From Formicarius rufipectus (lineage: Eukaryota; Chordata; Aves; Passeriformes; Formicariidae), in assembly GCA_013399695.1 (NCBI GenBank), contig VXAU01002493.1:353096-417095 (forward strand): a DNA stretch of 64,000 nucleotides. Reading direction: 5' to 3'. The number at the start of each line of letters is the position of its first letter. Position 1 is the first letter of the stretch. The translations under genes were made by a program, and so were the position numbers. This document shows, one piece after another, positions 38,252 through 50,500 of the stretch. The notes beneath the pieces were generated by a model that did no database searches, was not told the DNA's origin, and saw nothing but the letters and a program-made list of their open reading frames with translations.

Positions 38252-38404
38252 CCAAACCTTCACAGGTTTCCAAGTTTAAGTGAAACAGAAAAGGGGTTTA
38301 AAAAGTTGTGGCCGACAATGACAGATACTGCCATGACTGCACTATTCCACTGCAAAAAAAACCCTTATTGTAACTCAGTACACTACTAATGCATTAGGGG
38401 TGAA

Positions 38405-38702
38405 AAGAACACAAAAAAAACCCCAACCAAGAAACGAAGACCAACCAAACAACCAAAACCAAACACACCCCCCACCCCCACACTTTAAAACCCACAAACC
38501 CCCAAACCAACAAATAAACAAACAAACAAAAACCCTGCCCACAACCCTTCCAAAACCAACGGGGTAGTAGAAGCAAAGCTAAAGCATGAGAAGCTAAGGA
38601 ATAAATTAAAAAAAAAAACAAACAAAAAAACCCCACAAAAAACCCCCCACAAACCAAACAAAAAAAATCAACACAACAAAAAACCCAAACCACACACAAA
38701 CC
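38405..38702. repeat. A/C-rich low-complexity DNA at the duplication edge
   Basis: Dense CCCAAAC/AAACAAAC/CCACAAAA sequence. The contig overlap starts inside it, which may explain why the assembler failed to merge the copies. It is repeated at 40547-40785. Confidence 0.9.
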
Positions 38703-40545
38703 AAAAGCATATCTATATATATCAAAACCATGCCAATTTTAGAGCTATGAGTAAAGGAAAGAATAAGAAACACCAGGAAACTTGCTAAATCAATATATTT
38801 ATTTTATAGAAAGTAGTTTGATCAGTGTGCTGAACCTGCCATTAGTGGTGGTTTTGCTATTTTTAGTAAAAATAAACATTTGAAAAAAATTACCTTAGAG
38901 AATTTACCATCTCCAAGCTTATCTCCATTACTCACTTTTTTCCATAACTATTGCAACTAATCTAACACAGGGTGCTTTTAAGAGGAAGGGAGTGGTACCT
39001 AATGCAGGATCTCTCAACAGTTTTTTCCTGCAACTGGTAGAAAGGTTCCTAAAACGCAGCAGAACATGTATGACCTCACCCTGCACCATTGTGTCATGGT
39101 ACAAAATCTGCACCTAAATTCCGTCTTTCTCCACAGACATCCTGCAACATAGCTGTCAGCAGAGAATTTTCTAGGGAAAAGTCACACAGCAAGCCAGTTT
39201 AAGTACCCAGATGGCCAGAGTTTTAACTTTCACATGTTACTGAAGTAATCCTAAAAAACTTGGATCATGTATCTGTTTGAGGTAACTGAATCAGTTTAGC
39301 AACACAAGAATGACACACTCTGTTAGAATTATATATTGCTACATAGACAAACACAAGTCACAACCGCCAGTCTAAGATATTTAAAAGGGACATTATCAAC
39401 TACATGCTAAGTTACTTTGTCTGGACAAAAAAAATATTTTTGATTAAGCACTCATAAATACAAATTTTATGTTCAATTTTTGCACATGGCTACTTTAAGC
39501 ACAGAACCCTTCATAAACACTATTACCCTTAAGTCTGAGTAACTTGCATAGCAATGGGAAAGAAGCATTAACTGCTGAAGGACAAAAGTCAGTGCAAGGG
39601 CAATAGCTGGAAGAGTTTTGAGTTCAGATCTTCTCCAAAGACTAGATTTGAAGTTGACAGTGTCCCTTTAAAAGTTTTAGGTACAACAGAAGTTAACTCA
39701 GTTTGACTCCATCATTACAAGAAAGCTACCAATAATTTGTCTTACAACAGTTAAACACCAATGAACAGTATACAAGCAAACAACTGATTTGTAAATGAAA
39801 TAGCAGCAACATGGAATTTTGAAAGGTTGAGTTTCTGCAGGATTTATTCAAAATATTATAAAGGTGTGGCAAATACACTGAGATTTTACATAATTTACTT
39901 TTGAGAATAGCTTATGGTAACTACAAACATTACTGAAATTGCCTACGAACAGTCAGTACTATTCTAGTATAAGCGTAAGTTTGCCAGGGTTTTTCATAGT
40001 GCAGCTTTACTCAGAAAAAATTGCAACATTGTATGTCTTGGCAAATTACATATATAAACTCTTCAGTTCGCAGATGGCAAGACAGCTTTTAGTGACTGCC
40101 AGTACAATAAACTTGAGCTTGAAATATTAAAGTTGATAAGCTATAAATATTTAAGGACAAAACATCAAGGACATAATTATATAATACTGCCATGATTTTT
40201 GCACATGTAACTTTGTTAGTTCAGTGGATGTATAAAACTGATGCATGTATATAAGCAGCTACAAAGTCATGGTTTCAGCTGATTCTAAAGGAGTGTGCTA
40301 CTGGTTACTCCACTGTTTTCCTTCTTCCATAAGAATACAGAATATTAGCAACTCAGCCACTGAGCAGACACAATATACCCACTGGGCAAGTCTGTTTTGT
40401 AAGGTGGTGTCACTTATAGTAATTTTTCTGGTCCATCACTGTACTTAAACTGTTTTTGATATCGAGTTTGATTTCAATCTAGTGTTAAGGAAGAACAATT
40501 ACAATTGAATCACTGAACAGCTGTACCAGTTTGAAATGCTGTCAC
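38464..40545. repeat. 2,082-bp tandem duplicate, left copy
   Basis: Identical to 40547-42628 at an offset of 2,083 apart from two substitutions I found in the first 70 bases (38480 a/g and 38532 a/c). It stops exactly at the N. Small open frames repeat in both copies with the same peptides. This is probably an assembly overlap rather than a biological duplication. It is non-coding, between the CpG island and the DMXL1 3' end. Confidence 0.95.
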
Positions 40546-40546
40546 N
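40546..40546. other. Single-N contig join
   Basis: The only ambiguous base in the window. It separates the two copies exactly, as expected for abutted, overlapping contigs with a one-base gap. Confidence 0.97.
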
Positions 40547-42628
40547 CACACCCCCCACCCCCGCACTTTAAAACCCACAAACCCCCAAACCAACAAATAA
40601 ACAAACAAACAAAACCCCTGCCCACAACCCTTCCAAAACCAACGGGGTAGTAGAAGCAAAGCTAAAGCATGAGAAGCTAAGGAATAAATTAAAAAAAAAA
40701 ACAAACAAAAAAACCCCACAAAAAACCCCCCACAAACCAAACAAAAAAAATCAACACAACAAAAAACCCAAACCACACACAAACCAAAAGCATATCTATA
40801 TATATCAAAACCATGCCAATTTTAGAGCTATGAGTAAAGGAAAGAATAAGAAACACCAGGAAACTTGCTAAATCAATATATTTATTTTATAGAAAGTAGT
40901 TTGATCAGTGTGCTGAACCTGCCATTAGTGGTGGTTTTGCTATTTTTAGTAAAAATAAACATTTGAAAAAAATTACCTTAGAGAATTTACCATCTCCAAG
41001 CTTATCTCCATTACTCACTTTTTTCCATAACTATTGCAACTAATCTAACACAGGGTGCTTTTAAGAGGAAGGGAGTGGTACCTAATGCAGGATCTCTCAA
41101 CAGTTTTTTCCTGCAACTGGTAGAAAGGTTCCTAAAACGCAGCAGAACATGTATGACCTCACCCTGCACCATTGTGTCATGGTACAAAATCTGCACCTAA
41201 ATTCCGTCTTTCTCCACAGACATCCTGCAACATAGCTGTCAGCAGAGAATTTTCTAGGGAAAAGTCACACAGCAAGCCAGTTTAAGTACCCAGATGGCCA
41301 GAGTTTTAACTTTCACATGTTACTGAAGTAATCCTAAAAAACTTGGATCATGTATCTGTTTGAGGTAACTGAATCAGTTTAGCAACACAAGAATGACACA
41401 CTCTGTTAGAATTATATATTGCTACATAGACAAACACAAGTCACAACCGCCAGTCTAAGATATTTAAAAGGGACATTATCAACTACATGCTAAGTTACTT
41501 TGTCTGGACAAAAAAAATATTTTTGATTAAGCACTCATAAATACAAATTTTATGTTCAATTTTTGCACATGGCTACTTTAAGCACAGAACCCTTCATAAA
41601 CACTATTACCCTTAAGTCTGAGTAACTTGCATAGCAATGGGAAAGAAGCATTAACTGCTGAAGGACAAAAGTCAGTGCAAGGGCAATAGCTGGAAGAGTT
41701 TTGAGTTCAGATCTTCTCCAAAGACTAGATTTGAAGTTGACAGTGTCCCTTTAAAAGTTTTAGGTACAACAGAAGTTAACTCAGTTTGACTCCATCATTA
41801 CAAGAAAGCTACCAATAATTTGTCTTACAACAGTTAAACACCAATGAACAGTATACAAGCAAACAACTGATTTGTAAATGAAATAGCAGCAACATGGAAT
41901 TTTGAAAGGTTGAGTTTCTGCAGGATTTATTCAAAATATTATAAAGGTGTGGCAAATACACTGAGATTTTACATAATTTACTTTTGAGAATAGCTTATGG
42001 TAACTACAAACATTACTGAAATTGCCTACGAACAGTCAGTACTATTCTAGTATAAGCGTAAGTTTGCCAGGGTTTTTCATAGTGCAGCTTTACTCAGAAA
42101 AAATTGCAACATTGTATGTCTTGGCAAATTACATATATAAACTCTTCAGTTCGCAGATGGCAAGACAGCTTTTAGTGACTGCCAGTACAATAAACTTGAG
42201 CTTGAAATATTAAAGTTGATAAGCTATAAATATTTAAGGACAAAACATCAAGGACATAATTATATAATACTGCCATGATTTTTGCACATGTAACTTTGTT
42301 AGTTCAGTGGATGTATAAAACTGATGCATGTATATAAGCAGCTACAAAGTCATGGTTTCAGCTGATTCTAAAGGAGTGTGCTACTGGTTACTCCACTGTT
42401 TTCCTTCTTCCATAAGAATACAGAATATTAGCAACTCAGCCACTGAGCAGACACAATATACCCACTGGGCAAGTCTGTTTTGTAAGGTGGTGTCACTTAT
42501 AGTAATTTTTCTGGTCCATCACTGTACTTAAACTGTTTTTGATATCGAGTTTGATTTCAATCTAGTGTTAAGGAAGAACAATTACAATTGAATCACTGAA
42601 CAGCTGTACCAGTTTGAAATGCTGTCAC
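40547..42628. repeat. 2,082-bp tandem duplicate, right copy
   Basis: The second copy of the segment. It begins abruptly in the A/C-rich tract (CACACCCCCCACCCCCG) immediately after the N and continues past 42628 into unique sequence leading to DMXL1. It probably corresponds to the same genomic locus as the left copy. Confidence 0.95.
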
Positions 42629-42639
42629 ATGTTTCTTCA

Positions 42640-44317
42640 TGGCAAAACATTCACATTCTTTTTATTGCACAATTTGAAAATTCAGGTTATGTGCATGAAA
42701 ACCTTCATAGTGTTTGCACTGCAACTTGCAAAACATACATTTAAAATGACCTTAATACATTTTACAAAATCTTTTTAAACAACTATGTTCTTAAGATAAA
42801 AGCATCCTGAGAATGTTACATTTTACAAGCCCTTCATTTCTGCTAAGCTTTGTTTATCCCCATAGTTCCTAATTTGACAAGTTTATTTTACAGTCAATAT
42901 CTTGTTGCTATATTTCACAAAATATCTTTTAGCAAAAAGTACACCATTGGCATTCAAGTAATCCAGCCTCACATCTAATTTACAAATTAAACCCCCGTCA
43001 AGCTCTCAAGTAAGGAAAAGTAAACCAAAATACAGAAACAGTTTAGCTGATTAAAAAAATGTAAAGGCCTTGTGCACTAATAATCTGGTCAAACATTTAT
43101 GTAGTTTAATACTTTGGCAAAAAAAAACCCCAAACTCCATCTATCCTTTTCAATTTTTTTTTCTTTCATTTGACACCAGATGTAAACAGTACAAACACTG
43201 ACAGTGTGGAATTACGTCGCTGTTGAATTTTTTCCTTTTTCCTTTTTTAAAGTACTTAGGAAAAGCAGACAAGACGAACGTAAGTGCTAAGAATGAACTG
43301 AGTATCTTTGGGCTAAATAAAACCTCTTACTGGAAAGAAATGCAAAAATAAATTAGGTTGTCTTCCCCCCCGCCTCCCTGCCCTCTACAGACATCTAAAT
43401 AAATAGTCTTTGAAGAAATTCTAGTGCCATATCCTAAAGCAGTATCTTCCAGTATCTTTTGGATCAAGACCAAGGCTTCATGCATTATCTTGACTTATTT
43501 TACCAGGAAGATATCCATTCATATTTACATTTTACTTTTGTAAAGAGAGCATTTAGGTTTAAAAATATATTTATTTTTAAAAGGTAAGCCTGCCATCCTG
43601 ATGGCAGTGACTCAAGCTATAGAACAGAAGACAAGTTACAGAACATCCTTCAATTCCTTATACCCTAGATGAGAGGAAGGAGATCAGGCAAGTTATAGAG
43701 GTAAACAGCCTGGATTCCAGGAATGGATACAGAAAGTGGTTTGTTACATGAAAGCCTGCATGACCAGGAGTATTCACTCTACAGATTTTGTTTCTCTTCT
43801 ACACCTAGGTACAATTTTTTTATTATCAGTTGACTAAACAAGTTGAGAAGAGAGACAGTTATGGCTGCCACCACGAAGAAGAACATTACCTAAGGTTTCC
43901 ATCTGGACAGACATGCTTTAAGAAGGTGTTTAACAGAAAAAGAGGGCATGCCCAGATGATGCATGCCAGGTGGGAGTGTAACTACCTCAAAAGGAAGAGT
44001 AAACCACTTCAGTAACATCTTAATATTATAACTATATAATTCTGAGTCATATATAGCTTTTATTTTAGGCAACGATCAAAATCTGAAGGACCTTGTCAAT
44101 CTTTAAGGCATTAGTGCATTAGGTACTAAAAGCTCCAAGTAATAAATATGGGTTGGGGGGTGGGAGAGTGGGAGGTGGGAAGGGAGGAAAGGAAAAAAAT
44201 CCAAAACATCTTTGTGTCATGAACTATCATTGTGCATCTGCTTTGTTGGTTTGTTCCAGGAAAAATATTTTCAGGGATGACAGAAGGGGAATGTTACTCA
44301 CTATTCCGAGAAAAACA
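42640..44317 (-). other. DMXL1: Probable DMXL1 3' UTR and 3' flank
   Basis: This stretch follows the stop codon and has no coding potential. On the minus strand AATAAA occurs at 44064-44059, 43824-43819, 43575-43570, 42887-42882 and 42666-42661. The last is within CAATAAAAAG and is followed by a GT-rich stretch (GTGAATGTTTTG), which makes it a good candidate for the distal cleavage site. Further AATAAA copies occur in the duplicated segment (38803-38798 and 40886-40881), so a longer UTR cannot be excluded. The true end needs RNA data. Confidence 0.5.
44155..44187 (+). other. G-run cluster opposite the DMXL1 3' UTR
   Basis: Runs of three or more G (44155-44160, 44162-44164, then 44170-44172, 44177-44179, 44182-44184) satisfy the usual four-run G-quadruplex pattern on the plus strand. 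The DMXL1 transcript would carry the C-rich complement about 130-165 nt after the stop codon. Confidence 0.55.
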
Positions 44318-44542
44318 TTAGATCATAAATTTCACATCATTTTTTAACACATCCTTTAAAGGGCTGAATCTATCAGGCAAGATTCTCATCTTTACTGTTC
44401 CATCAGCACCACAGGAGAATATGTGATTTGCTGGTCCTGTCTCGATTTGCATGACTCCTGTTCCAATGTTTCTGAAGAGAGACTGTCGAGCATGCTCATT
44501 GATGAAAGTGTGAAGAAGACTAAATGTAGACAGACTCCATAC
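44318..44542 (-). CDS. DMXL1: DMXL1 terminal coding exon with stop codon
   Basis: 225 bp including TAA at 44320-44318. The acceptor is GCTTTTTCAG. It encodes VWSLSTFSLLHTFINEHARQ, SLFRNIGTGVMQIETGPANH, IFSCGADGTVKMRILPDRFS and a C-terminus ending KNDVKFMI. The last WD40 blade (FSCGADGTVKMR) lies about 30 residues from the end. Transcription continues into the 3' UTR toward lower coordinates. Confidence 0.95.
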   Translation of the reverse strand, partial: VWSLSTFSLLHTFINEHARQSLFRNIGTGVMQIETGPANHIFSCGADGTVKMRILPDRFSPLKDVLKNDVKFMI

Positions 44543-47500
44543 CTGAAAAAGCACCAAAACATCAGTCTCTTATAATTACCATGAACTTATAATTCAGTAG
44601 TAGTGAATCACGGAGAAATAGGGCATTTTGCATTTATTTTTCTTACACTGACTATAAATGAAAAATATGTAGCAGTCTGTAATAACACAGTTACAGAACA
44701 TTAATATTCATTTTCTATAATAGGGACCATATACAGGGACTAAGGTACCACTAATTAAAAGGAGCACTGCAGTGTAAGACTAGTATTTCATAACTAAATT
44801 AGTAAATGCAGAAGTCAGGGTTAAGTACAAATGCAGGATATATGACATCTGATTGTTCCACACCTGTACAAGAGTCTTTCTGAATGAACACATCTCCGCT
44901 CCCTCCCCATCATTAATACCTTTATGTTGCCTTCAGCAGATCCTGTGACAAAATACTCTTCTGTAGGATCAACAGCAATTGCTTTGACTGGAGAATCATG
45001 ACTCTGGAGTAATTGTTGCTGCTGTTTTTGGCGAAGATCAATTACACATGTGAAGCCTTTTCTGCCTCCAGATATTAACAGCTGATGTTTTGGAGCATAT
45101 GCCAGCACAGTTGCTCCACTATCATGACAGATAAAAGCTGAAAGCCAAAGCAAAGTAATTTAAATAAAACACAGAACTAATTTCAATTTTCCATCAACGT
45201 CTAATGGTTCAAGACAGTAACAATAGTGATTTTGATGCTGTAATCCAACCAACCACAACCAGCCCATTTATTGAAGTACCATATACAGCTAATTCCAGGT
45301 TCACACAGACATTCTCAAGTTGCAGTATTCTCAAATTAAGTAGTTAAAAACCTGTATTTTTAAAATCACAAATTATTAATCCCTGACCAAAACGAGACGA
45401 TTTTCAAAGTCTCTAATGTTTGTTATTTTAAGGCATATAACTCCTATCAGAAATGCCCAAATATCTTGAAAGTTTCCACTGGTTATTTTCCTGATAATTT
45501 GCTGATTTTCACATTTATTTGGATATGTCTACTCCCCCAAATGAGTCGAGGAAGTCAATGAAAACTACAATTACCAGAACAAAACTCAATATATTGTATT
45601 TGTAGTTCAAGGGGTCTCTGAATTTATGTTTAGAAACTCCTTATGTCACTCACATACAGTTAAGCATTCACCACATTTTAAGTAAAAGCAGTTCACAACA
45701 TTCTGTTCTTAGTTCTGTATTTCAGATATTGAATTTTTTGTACTTCTTGGAACAAAATATTAGTAATAAAACTAATGAAACCTTGCTAAATATTACATCT
45801 CAAAAAACACAGTTGTAGGATTAACTCTTCTAAAAGCATTTTCACAATACTATTTGTATATATCTATTCATAAAGCATTTAAAACATTGACAGTATTTGG
45901 CATAACACAAAGAATAAACTGGATAATCTTTGAAACCAAAAATGCACTACAAACATAGCAGTTAAATTCATCTGTTAATTCAACTGTGACATTCACTACA
46001 CAATTATGAGATCTTACATATCTGGAAGTTCAATATATTCATAAAGTATCAGTAAGTATTTTCTAGAAAATTAGGTGCATTTATTCAAATACATCCCTTC
46101 AAACAACAAATTTATTATCATGTCTTTATAGCATCATTATTTGGTCTAATACTTAATAAATTTTGAGTGGGGCCACTCTGATTTATGAATACAGACAACT
46201 ATAGGAACTTTAAACTGGAGAATGTTGATGCAGTCCTAAAAAAACCGTATCTCATAACCATGCTAAAAATTGCAATTTTGACAATGTTATGGCTGTTGTC
46301 TTCTCAGAATGCTGACCACCATGCGCAGGAGCTGCTCAGAGTCTTTTAAAAAGGAAGAAAAATGCTTGGCTGTCAGGGGTTGCACTTGTGGTGCAAAGAC
46401 AGAAGGTGTGAAAAGGAAGATGCTCATGTCCATGAAACCAGTAATTTATACAGAACACTAAATAATTTGTCAAGACTCTGGTTTTATACTTCTGTTGATG
46501 CACTCACATAAAACAGTGAGAGATGCTTTACTGCTAATGTTAAAATTACTTCCCCAAATAACTTTTCCATAGACACAGAAATACACGATCTTTTTACTGC
46601 GATCAAATATTTTGGTGGTTGTATTTTACTTACCATGAACCAAGCTACTTGTAGGTGAAACCAAAGTATCCCAAAGACAAATATTTCTGTAGAAAAAGCA
46701 GTTTAAATCAGTGACAAATGTTCTAAGATATTTTGAACACCTAAGTCGTCACCTAAACCTTAACAGTGTTTCAGGCATAAAAGCAATGTAAACAGACTTT
46801 AAATAAATGCTTTTGAACAGACCACAAATTACTTTCATAGTTATACTGCAAGAACATGCCTTCTACTCAATCCTTCTATGTCTGGCTATTCTCGTAAAGG
46901 ATTCCTATTCAGATAACGATCTGTTGTAGCTGAACTCATGGGAATGTTAGAAGTTGTTAGTATTTCTTGATCAATACTCAGTCACAAAAACAAGCGTGAA
47001 AGGAAGAGCTGTACAAATTCCCTACATCTATAAAACTAAGACAGGCTCATATGATAAGAACAGAATGGAATAGTTCAGCTGGAAGGGACCTAGAAGAATC
47101 ATCTAGTTCACCTACCTGATACTTTCAGGGCTGACCAGAAGTTAACACATGTTATTAAGGGTATTGTCCAAATATCTCAAACATGGAGAGGCTTGGGGCA
47201 TCTCTCAAAGAAGCTTGTGACAGTGTCTGCACACCTTCTCGGCGAGAAAGTTTTCCTGATGTCCAGTCTGAACCTCCCCTGGTAGTGCTTTGAGCCATTC
47301 ACACATATCCCATCACAGGATCCCAGGGAGAAGCGCTCAGGACCCCCCTCTCTACTTCCCCTCGTCATATGGAACATGAATAGAGTATATATGCTTCTCC
47401 ACAAACATCCTTTAATAGACACGTGAATTTAGCTGCAAATATTGCTTCTCTCTCCCTCCCAAAAAGAAAGGAATCAAGCAAAAGTGCTGCTTGAGAAGAA

Positions 47501-50500
47501 TCACCAAAAAAATGAAGTGGGAGAGAGGAGAGAAAATATGGCGCCACTTCATGCACTAACAGAGCAATTCTTACCTGTTGTCAGAAGACAATCCTGCTGT
47601 GGCTATCAAAGATGATGAACTGATGAAAACGAAGTCATTGGCTGTTTTGCTGTGACATTGCCATGTCTGAAAAATTGCAGTTTAGAAATTATTAATTAAA
47701 AAGGAAATGCATTTTGTGCAAGTATGAAATATTAAACATCCTTGGAAAGGTAAGCTGTTCAAAAGCAATGTAAAGAACATGGCATATAAAGATATAGGTA
47801 TGCCTTGTAAGACTCATCATTTTTCAGGGAACTGTACTTTCCAATCCTACGTAATTGCAAATTACAGAATCTGCTCAGTTGGAAGGGACCTGGCAGGATC
47901 AAAGTCCAACTCCTGGCCTTGAACAGAACAGCCCCAAGAGTCACACCATGTGCCTGAGAGTGTTGTCCAAAGACTTCCTGAACTCAGACAGCATCAGTGC
48001 TGTGACCACCTCTGTGCAGAGCCTCTTACAGTGCCCAGCCACCCTCCAGGTGAAAAACCTTTTCCCCAGTATCCAACCTTAATCTCCCCTCACACAACTT
48101 CCAGCCACTCCCTCAGGTCCTGTCACTACTCGCCACAGAGAAGAAATCAGTGCCTGCCCCTTCTCTTCCCCTTGTAAGGAAGTTATAACGGCAATGAGAT
48201 CTCCCCTCAGTCTTAACCAGGTAGAACAGACCAAGTACTCTCAGCCCCTTCTCATACAGCTTCTACTCAAGGCCCTGCACCATCTTCATTGCCCTTCTTT
48301 TGACACTCTCTAATAGCTTAATAACTTTCTCATATTGTTACTGGAGCGACCAAAGCTGCACACAATATTGAAGGTGAAGCCACACTAATGCACAGTAGAG
48401 CACTGACATCTGACAATTACTGACAAGTCTCAATGAACATTAAAATTATTTCAGATCTAATATTCCACTTTCTACTCTCCACTTAGTAAATATGATTAGA
48501 ATGTAAGAACTTGCCTGTCAGATGGAACACAGGATGGCAACAATACATAATTTAATCTAGATTAATACTGGCTATCAGAAGAATCCCTGCCATCTGCTAA
48601 CTATTCCAAAGGGACAAAGAAGTAAGAGAGCACAACACAAGTTTATGGAAACTAATTTAGTTTTCAGCTTACCAAATATGGCTTAGGTGAAGAGCCAGTA
48701 AGTGGGCAACATTTCCAGTTTGTCTGATATAAACTTATATATCCATCAGCATCAACAATTCCAAACTGAAAGAAAATATGTATTGAGTAAATACACAGGT
48801 ATTGCAGAAAAATACTCATAATTCTTAGAAACTACTTTAGATTTGAAGAATATGATGTTTCTGCTAATTTGCAGTTATATTGAAGGGAACGGTGAGCATA
48901 AAAACATTCTTTCAGTTACCTTATTTCCTTGGTAATTGAATCTCATTCGCGTTACCCTTGAGTTGCCACCAGATCGAAAACATGTGATTTGCTGGGCATG
49001 ACCCCATTCAAACATTCTTACACTACCATCTTGAGCACCTGTTAGGTCTGCAACAGAAAATATTTACATGATTCTTCACAGGTGTTGAGGTTTTAACATT
49101 TTTTTTTTAAATCTCACACCAGCTCCAAGTATGTGTCATAGTATCTGGCTTGGTGTAGGAGTAGTAGGTACCACTGGAACTTAAACTTGTGTTACTCATT
49201 ATTTAACGAAGCACTGTGTTTAGATGGTACTGAAACATGAAGCTGTTTACTTGGGGACAGTAACATATCTTTTACCAACTATCTTTCATTCAAATGACAA
49301 AAAAGAAATACAGTACTTGTTGCTATAAAAAAAAATTCCTGTTTCTACCAGCTGTTCCATATTCCACAGCATTGTTTTTTAAAATGATAGTTTCAGTAAA
49401 ATAAGGCTTATAAGCAACTTTCAAAACATACAGTATATTGATGTGCTAGTACAGAACAGCAGCATACTAAGAAACAAGGCCAGTAAAAAACATATAATCT
49501 TTAGGTAACTCTTGTCATTTTTAAACAAAACTTACAATATGGCAGTGTTGGATGAGAAGCCATTCTTCTGACATTATTAATAGCTTTCTTGAGCATCTGT
49601 TCAATATACAAAAAAATAGAAAAAAATAAACAGTACTACTGAACAAAAAGTTATTGAACTGGAGAATAATTAGTGATTGCAAAGAGTTTATCAAGTTTCC
49701 TACTGAAAGCAAGCATTGGTTTTAGAGATTAAGAAAGTTGGTTTCTTCCAAGACTAGTGTAGATGTTAACACTTTTGCAGCTTTATATATCTATGTAAAT
49801 ATTACATTTTCGCTTCAGAAATGTATGGATCTGAATATAAACACTCCTTAGACTGCAATCTTACCTCTTTTCTTGTCAATTCCTTTCTGATTCCATTAAA
49901 TTTATTGGAATATTCCTGAATATTGTAAGATAAGCAAGAGAGAGGCAGAAGCATGTAAAGAAAGAGGTAAACAAACTTTAACAGAAGTTAAAAAAAAGGA
50001 AGGAATATATTTATTTTCAAGTCTAGTTAACTTACTGCCATTCTTTGAAAATTGGTTATTTGTGGCCATCCAGAATAAGCAACATATCTAGTAACTACTG
50101 TAAAAAATAAATAACAATAAAAATTCTTCAGAACTGTTTAAAATTTTGCAAATACAGATCCAATGAATTTTCAGTAGCACTTTTCTTCCTAAGTTCTAAA
50201 TTTTCTTTTGACCAATGAGCATTATCAAGATAATGGTTATTCTTATTTTATTGATTCTTACTGAGGAGAAGTGAATGTATGAAGAGGACTGGAGACATCA
50301 GGCAATTATATTTAAGCCCCATCTAACTGAACTGTATGCCCAACCCACAAATGGAAGAAAACCTGTAGGGATTTTTTTATCAAGGAAACATGTCTGTCAT
50401 GTCTCTTCCCTTTTTTTCTATTACTGTATGTCAAAGTTAAGCTTTCATTCTTTTATTTCCTGATAGGTCTCCTCAAAAGTATCTGACTACTTTGAGGACA

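Noticed and set aside
38464..42628. A genuine recent segmental duplication downstream of DMXL1
   Set aside because: The join falls exactly on the single N, the copies are near-identical and both are non-coding. An assembly overlap is far simpler.
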